From the NCBI GenBank assembly GCA_016783985.1, contig JADHVM010000033.1, positions 1 through 8,344 of the forward strand: a DNA stretch of 8,344 nucleotides, in the 5' to 3' direction. A model generated the notes under the pieces. That model worked only from the letters and a program-made list of their open reading frames with translations, was not told the DNA's origin and did no database searches. This DNA is from Actinomycetota bacterium (GTDB lineage Bacteria > Actinomycetota > Humimicrobiia > Humimicrobiales > Humimicrobiaceae). Positions 5,901 through 8,344 of the stretch are shown here, piece after piece (within the stretch, counting starts at the first letter, position 1; each line of letters begins with the position of its first letter). Made by a program: the position numbers and the translations under genes.

Positions 5901-6140
5901 GACTAACTACACAAGCTCAATACTACAAATTTGCGCCACTCGAAGGAAAAAACTTTAAAATCTTATTTAAGCTGGAAAATTTGAAATTGATGAAATTTAA
6001 AAACTTTTAAAGATTAATAATTGGTATAAATTTTTTTTAAAATATCTATTATTGTAAAATTAGCAATTTTAGTTGTACTATTAATGTAAATATTGCAATA
6101 ATAGAGTCGATAATTCAGTAATTCGAATTCGGCAATTTGT
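5901..6140. other. Non-coding junction region with a nested inverted repeat
   Basis: No gene is seen here. CTATTATTG (6046-6054) pairs with CAATAATAG (6096-6104), and inside it AAAATT/AATTTT (6056-6061 with 6065-6070) forms a small hairpin. It lies about 37 bases beyond the stop of the minus-strand membrane-protein gene and could shape its 3' end, although no U-tract would follow. The DNA from about 5918 on is probably chromosomal flank. Confidence 0.4.
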
Positions 6141-6599
6141 CTACTTAAGCTGAGGCCAGCCTTTGTTCTCCTTGCCAATGTGGAGTACTCCAAAGAGTAT
6201 AAGTACTCCCAGGAGACCAGTAAGTACACTAACAAGTACTGGGCCGATTCCTCTGCTGAAGAATAACAGATTCACGACCAGCATGGCAACACTAGTTGCG
6301 CAGAATCCCCAAAACCCCCACCTCTTCCATAGTAAAAGTACTATTGCGCACACCGCGTTGAATATCGAAAATACAATAGACATGAGAAATACCCAGAAGG
6401 GAATATTCAGGAGCATTTGGATCTGGAGCATTTGGCTTGGGAGCATTTGGCTCTGAAACGTTTGGCTCTGGAGTACTTGGGTGATCATCCCTCTTCCGAG
6501 CAGGTACATCAGGTACGATAGGGCTGTTACTGAGTTCACTATGATTATTAACACCAGCCACGTCATCAAACAACCATGCCGATTCTTTGCTTCTACCAT
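6141..6599 (-). CDS. Small four-helix membrane protein with repeat-built loop
   Basis: The 152 residues have four hydrophobic segments, at about 10-34, 66-91, 94-114 and 118-140, and a short polar tail (HIGKENKGWPQLK). The short stretch RWGFWGFCA between helices 2 and 3 resembles small uncharacterised membrane proteins found in several bacterial lineages. The loop between helices 1 and 2 (residues about 41-65) is five copies of a five-residue unit related to QMLQS, encoded by a 15-bp tandem repeat. No enzymatic motif is visible. The start is set by a near-perfect ribosome site, AGGAGGTGA, four bases upstream. It lies 83 bases after the MacB-type permease on the same strand and may be co-transcribed with it, though the gap and strong ribosome site also allow a separate unit. 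Confidence 0.7.
   Translation of the reverse strand: MVEAKNRHGCLMTWLVLIIIVNSVTALSYLMYLLGRGMITQVLQSQTFQSQMLPSQMLQIQMLLNIPFWVFLMSIVFSIFNAVCAIVLLLWKRWGFWGFCATSVAMLVVNLLFFSRGIGPVLVSVLTGLLGVLILFGVLHIGKENKGWPQLK
6411..6485. repeat. 15-bp tandem repeat, five units, inside a coding gene
   Basis: Units on the plus strand begin at 6411, 6426, 6441, 6456 and 6471 and follow GAGCATTTGGCTCTG with few changes; the last unit is more diverged. The period is a multiple of three, so copy-number changes keep the reading frame. Each unit adds five residues to the first inter-helix loop of the membrane protein. Confidence 0.85.
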
Positions 6600-6603
6600 C
6601 GTA

Positions 6604-6612
6604 TCACCTCCT
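6604..6612 (-). promoter_or_regulatory. Near-perfect Shine-Dalgarno site for the membrane-protein gene
   Basis: AGGAGGTGA is complementary to the standard 16S rRNA 3' end and sits four bases before the ATG at 6597-6599. It fixes the start of that gene. Confidence 0.8.
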
Positions 6613-6682
6613 ATCTTGATACAGTTAATAAATTAAATAATTTATATTAATAATTTCTCCCTTTTAAATTAAAATTATTATA

Positions 6683-7915
6683 TTACTCATATCTTAAGGC
6701 ATCTATAGGGTTAAGCCTTGCAGCGCGCATTGCCGGGAAAATGCCAAAGAAAAGGCCTACTGCTGTAGAGAAGCTCAAGGCAATGATTATGGGAAATACT
6801 GTAACGGAGGTTTCAAGAACAGTAAACCTGCTTAATATGACAGATACAGAAACTGCAAATAAGATGCCAAAAATACCGCCAGTAACGCTAAGCACAATAC
6901 TTTCTACCAGAAACTGAACCAGTATGTCTCTATTCTTGGCTCCCATAGCTTTTCGTATTCCGATTTCCCTGGTTCTTTCAGTAACTGAGACCAGCATTAT
7001 ATTCATTATTCCAATACCGCCAACAAGAAGTGATATACTGGCAATACCGGCGATGACTACAGTAAAAACACCGATGATGGTGGTCATGACATCAAGTATC
7101 TGTGTTTGATTTTGAACCATAAAATCCTCTTTTTCGCCGAATTTTATGTTTCTATATTTTCTGAGTATCGACTTTATCTCTTCGGAGGCAGCATCTATAT
7201 CTTTTTCACTTATACTCTGGGCCAGTATCATATTGTATGAATCCAGTCCATATAATTTATTCTGAGCGGTAGTAACCGGAATGCTGATAGAGCTATCCTG
7301 GTCATTTCCAAAGGCATCAGCTCCCCTTGCTTCCAGGGTCCCCATGACTTTAAAATTCTTTCCATCCAGCTTTATTATTTTACCTATGGGATCTGTCTTT
7401 CCAAATAAATTTTTTATAACTGTCTGGCCTATTACTGCTACATTTAAAGCGTTTGAAACATCGCTTCTACTGTAAAATTTACCTTTTTCAATTTTCATAT
7501 TATATATTTCCAATCCCTTTTCGGTTGAGGCAACTACTGTAGATTGGATACTCTTATTTGAATAAGAGGCGACAGATGAGCTAATTATTACCGGCGCAAC
7601 TTCAGTGATCAGGGTTGCTTCTCTCTCTATGGCTCTAAGGTCATCAATAGTCAGTTCAGACTTCTGAATGCCAAAAGCAAGTTGAGCTCCCATATAATTT
7701 TCTTCTTCTGGGTTGCCGGGTAAAATAATAATTAAATTAGAACCCATATCCTGTATGCTGCCGAGCACTGACTGCTGCGCTCCTGTACCAATAGACAGCA
7801 TAGCAACTACTGCACCAACTCCTATAATTATTCCCAGCATGGTTAAAAAGGACCTTAATTTATTTAAAAATAAGGACTGAAAAGCAATTTTTATATTTCC
7901 AAGTAATCTTCTCAT
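6683..7915 (-). CDS. MacB-type ABC transporter permease
   Basis: The 410 residues match the MacB/YknZ permease layout. A first transmembrane helix spans about 20-42 (KLRSFLTMLGIIIGVGAVVAML read in two parts). An extracytoplasmic MacB-type domain follows at about 45-275 (includes VAVIGQTVIKNLFG and GKNFKVMGTLEARG). A C-terminal FtsX domain has helices at about 279-308, 334-362 and 372-395. The coupling segment TERTREIGIRKAMGAKNRDI (312-331) and the closing PAMRAARLNPIDALRYE are hallmarks. These proteins do not form a classical channel; they drive export of peptides, lipoproteins or drugs by mechanical coupling across the membrane. The ATPase is encoded separately 13 bases upstream, as in Bacillus YknY/YknZ and unlike the fused E. 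coli MacB. No Shine-Dalgarno site is visible before the ATG, so translation is probably coupled to the ATPase gene. Substrate is unknown. Confidence 0.9.
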   Translation of the reverse strand: MRRLLGNIKIAFQSLFLNKLRSFLTMLGIIIGVGAVVAMLSIGTGAQQSVLGSIQDMGSNLIIILPGNPEEENYMGAQLAFGIQKSELTIDDLRAIEREATLITEVAPVIISSSVASYSNKSIQSTVVASTEKGLEIYNMKIEKGKFYSRSDVSNALNVAVIGQTVIKNLFGKTDPIGKIIKLDGKNFKVMGTLEARGADAFGNDQDSSISIPVTTAQNKLYGLDSYNMILAQSISEKDIDAASEEIKSILRKYRNIKFGEKEDFMVQNQTQILDVMTTIIGVFTVVIAGIASISLLVGGIGIMNIMLVSVTERTREIGIRKAMGAKNRDILVQFLVESIVLSVTGGIFGILFAVSVSVILSRFTVLETSVTVFPIIIALSFSTAVGLFFGIFPAMRAARLNPIDALRYE

Positions 7916-7928
7916 AGTTTTAAAATTT

Positions 7929-8344
7929 TTAGTTTGCTATTAGCTTATCTCCCAGTTTAGGCATCTGTTTTAGTTTTTCTTCAGCGGATATCTGATTTTT
8001 GACTTCTTCCTGCCCGTGAATAATACCATCCCTTAAATAAATGATTTTATGGGTATGTCTGGCTATATCCAGTTCATGAGTAACTAATATTATTGTCTTT
8101 CCATGGCTGTTCAGTTTTTGAAATATAGCCATTATTTCTTCCCCGGTTACAGAGTCCAGATTTCCGGTAGGTTCATCGGCAAGGATTATGGAGGGTTGAT
8201 TGACCAGCGCTCTTGCTATGGCCACTCTCTGTTTCTCTCCGCCTGATAGCTCGTTGGACCTGTGCTTTATCCACCCTGTCAATCCTACGGATTCTATGGC
8301 GTCCAGTATTTTCTTTTTTTTATTTCTGATCCTTTCCGTAGAGT
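7929..8344 (-). CDS. ABC transporter ATP-binding protein (MacB/LolD-type), partial
   Basis: The reading frame is open to the right edge, so the N-terminal part with the Walker A loop lies outside. Visible motifs are the ABC signature LSGGEKQR (8226-8249), Walker B IILADEPTGNLD beginning at 8189, and the H-loop histidine in ILVTHELD (8076-8078). The arrangement PTGNLDS after Walker B is typical of the exporters that pair with FtsX/MacB-like permeases. A TTG at 8280-8282 is not a start; residues such as KKKKILDAIESVGL continue upstream in frame and match the usual run into the signature motif. The C-terminal tail after the H-loop (to KLIAN) is ordinary in length. It is the first visible gene of the exporter operon and ends 13 bases before the permease. 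Confidence 0.9.
   Translation of the reverse strand, partial: STERIRNKKKKILDAIESVGLTGWIKHRSNELSGGEKQRVAIARALVNQPSIILADEPTGNLDSVTGEEIMAIFQKLNSHGKTIILVTHELDIARHTHKIIYLRDGIIHGQEEVKNQISAEEKLKQMPKLGDKLIAN

Larger units (their letters stand above)
5762..5918. repeat. Direct repeat copy B: integrase 5' end, leader and att-like core
   Basis: This is the right-hand counterpart of 1-157. It covers codons 1-22 of the integrase, the 32-base identical leader block (5851-5882) and the 15-base core. Past the core the match weakens to scattered agreement (ACAGGCT against ACAAGCT), as expected if flanking DNA differs on the two sides. Confidence 0.9.

Noticed and set aside
6411..6485. Short regular repeats as a CRISPR array
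   Set aside because: Units are 15 bp, directly adjacent with no spacers, and lie in a coding frame.
6014..6573. Proline-rich and mixed frames overlapping the membrane-protein gene on both strands
   Set aside because: The PNAP-type repeats are the out-of-frame reading of the 15-bp tandem repeat; the 6141-6599 frame has the near-perfect ribosome site and four transmembrane helices.
6924..7475. Two plus-strand frames inside the MacB-type permease
   Set aside because: They are antisense to strong FtsX and MacB-domain motifs.
8280..8282. TTG as the start of the ABC ATPase
   Set aside because: The frame continues upstream to the window edge with residues that fit the family, so the gene is cut by the edge rather than starting here.

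Overview
The window looks like part of an AT-rich bacterial chromosome that uses strong Shine-Dalgarno sites (AAGGAGGT before the gene at 4708, AGGAGGTGA before the gene at 6599). It carries a split MacB-type exporter (separate ATPase and permease genes). This fits a Firmicutes/Clostridia-like lineage or a candidate phylum such as Atribacterota, but no marker here fixes the taxon.

Region 1, 1-5900, is read as a small integrative element or gene cassette, with part of a second one at the left edge. The first ~157 bases repeat in direct orientation at 5762-5918, exactly 5761 bases away. Each copy holds the 5' end of a minus-strand tyrosine-recombinase gene, a conserved leader with a TATAAT box, and a 15-base identical core that resembles the 3' end of RNase P RNA (rnpB). 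The complete recombinase gene lies at 4948-5829. Only the first 22 codons of its paralogue are visible, at 1-68. The simplest model is two related elements integrated in tandem downstream of an rnpB 3' end that lies to the left of the window.

The cargo of the complete element looks like defence or DNA-processing genes. On the plus strand are a 401-aa protein with a C-terminal PD-(D/E)XK nuclease core (300-1505), preceded by a 15-codon leader ORF with a good ribosome site; a truncated remnant of a second PD-(D/E)XK protein, probably the N-terminus of a type IIG restriction-modification enzyme (1737-1979); a divergent uracil-DNA-glycosylase-fold protein (1995-2513); and an unrecognised small helical protein (2525-2875). 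On the minus strand, converging on these, is a 459-aa DUF262-HNH protein of the GmrSD/SspE type (3329-4708), followed upstream by the recombinase. About 450 bases of AT-rich non-coding DNA with hairpins and one G-rich tract separate the two converging groups.

Region 2, about 5901-8344, looks like ordinary chromosome and is visibly less AT-rich. Reading leftward on the minus strand are an ABC-transporter ATPase (cut by the right edge), a MacB-type permease, and a four-helix membrane protein whose first outer loop is built from a 15-bp tandem repeat. They probably form one operon.

No tRNA, complete rRNA or CRISPR array was seen.
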